Source of the DNA: Candidatus Poribacteria bacterium
GTDB lineage: Bacteria; Poribacteria; WGA-4E; WGA-3G
Length of the DNA: 40,119 bases
Assembly (NCBI GenBank): GCA_028824685.1
Contig: JAPPCZ010000055.1
Coordinates: 68,673-108,791, forward strand
Direction: 5' to 3'
Made by a program: the position numbers and the translations under genes. Each line of letters opens with the position of its first letter. The first letter of the stretch is position 1. Below, piece by piece: positions 40,086-40,119 of this stretch. The notes below the pieces were generated by a model. The model saw only the letters and a list, made by a program, of their open reading frames with translations. It was not told the origin of the DNA and ran no database searches.

Positions 40086-40119
40086 AAGCAACATTGTTTC
40101 TGTTTTATGATAGAATGTT

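Overview
The window is a protein-dense piece of a low-to-mid GC bacterial chromosome with a Gram-negative-type envelope: a TonB-dependent receptor, lipoproteins, Tat-type signals and a PBP4-like enzyme are all present. Five phytanoyl-CoA dioxygenase (PhyH) family genes, a Cys-type sulfatase, a LamG protein, an SUMF1-fold lipoprotein, a Gfo/Idh/MocA oxidoreductase, a long TPR protein and a membrane peptidase lie within 40 kb. That gene mix is typical of Candidatus Poribacteria or a close relative. The assignment rests on gene content only and is an inference. I see no rRNA, tRNA, CRISPR array, prophage or intact insertion sequence.

Layout. 1-3.7 kb: central metabolism (gpmI cut by the window edge, prs) and a GT4 glycosyltransferase. 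3.6-6.0 kb: an unknown small protein, the first PhyH gene with a good terminator, and a DUF488-like gene. 5.98-8.2 kb: a minus-strand operon (unknown gene, mazG, NadD-like). 8.3-11.0 kb: a YtfJ-like exported protein without cysteines, a membrane-anchored coiled-coil protein, a 161-bp MITE-like element and a UDP-glucuronate epimerase-like gene. 11.0-13.3 kb: a zinc-ribbon protein whose promoter carries a perfect palindrome, then citramalate synthase. 13.4-17.5 kb: a PBP4-type lipoprotein, a HigB-type toxin with an unusual partner, and a 13-TPR protein. 17.5-22.8 kb: a minus-strand operon of exported superoxide dismutase, exported sulfite-oxidase-like enzyme and PhyH, divergent from a membrane peptidase-MA/TPR gene. 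22.8-29.5 kb: sulfatase, two tandem PhyH paralogs with an H-x-H iron motif and a tiny membrane-peptide gene between them, LamG protein, another PhyH and a methyltransferase. 29.6-40 kb: CurA-like reductase, Gfo/Idh/MocA oxidoreductase, 3-hydroxyisobutyrate dehydrogenase-like enzyme, SUMF1-like lipoprotein, lone ABC ATPase, DUF58 protein, HAD phosphatase and a TonB receptor.

How it may work together. The accessory half looks like catabolism of sulfated or methylated organic matter: sulfatase, several Fe/2OG oxygenases, sugar-type oxidoreductases and a TonB uptake receptor. The exported Sod and molybdoenzyme would handle oxidants and sulfur oxyanions in the periplasm. These links are inference from adjacency.

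Noncoding sequence is rich in short palindromes. One family has stems closing on the core TTACAAA (five sites), and several larger inverted-repeat elements occupy intergenic gaps. Many sigma70-like promoters (TTGACA-N17-TATAAT type) can be read directly. Some genes have a strong Shine-Dalgarno site, while others have none and a -10-like box 5-8 nt before the start codon, suggesting leaderless transcripts. The most novel-looking spot is 25.2-26.7 kb: the H-x-H dioxygenase pair surrounding a promoter, a 5' stem-loop and a 30-residue membrane peptide.
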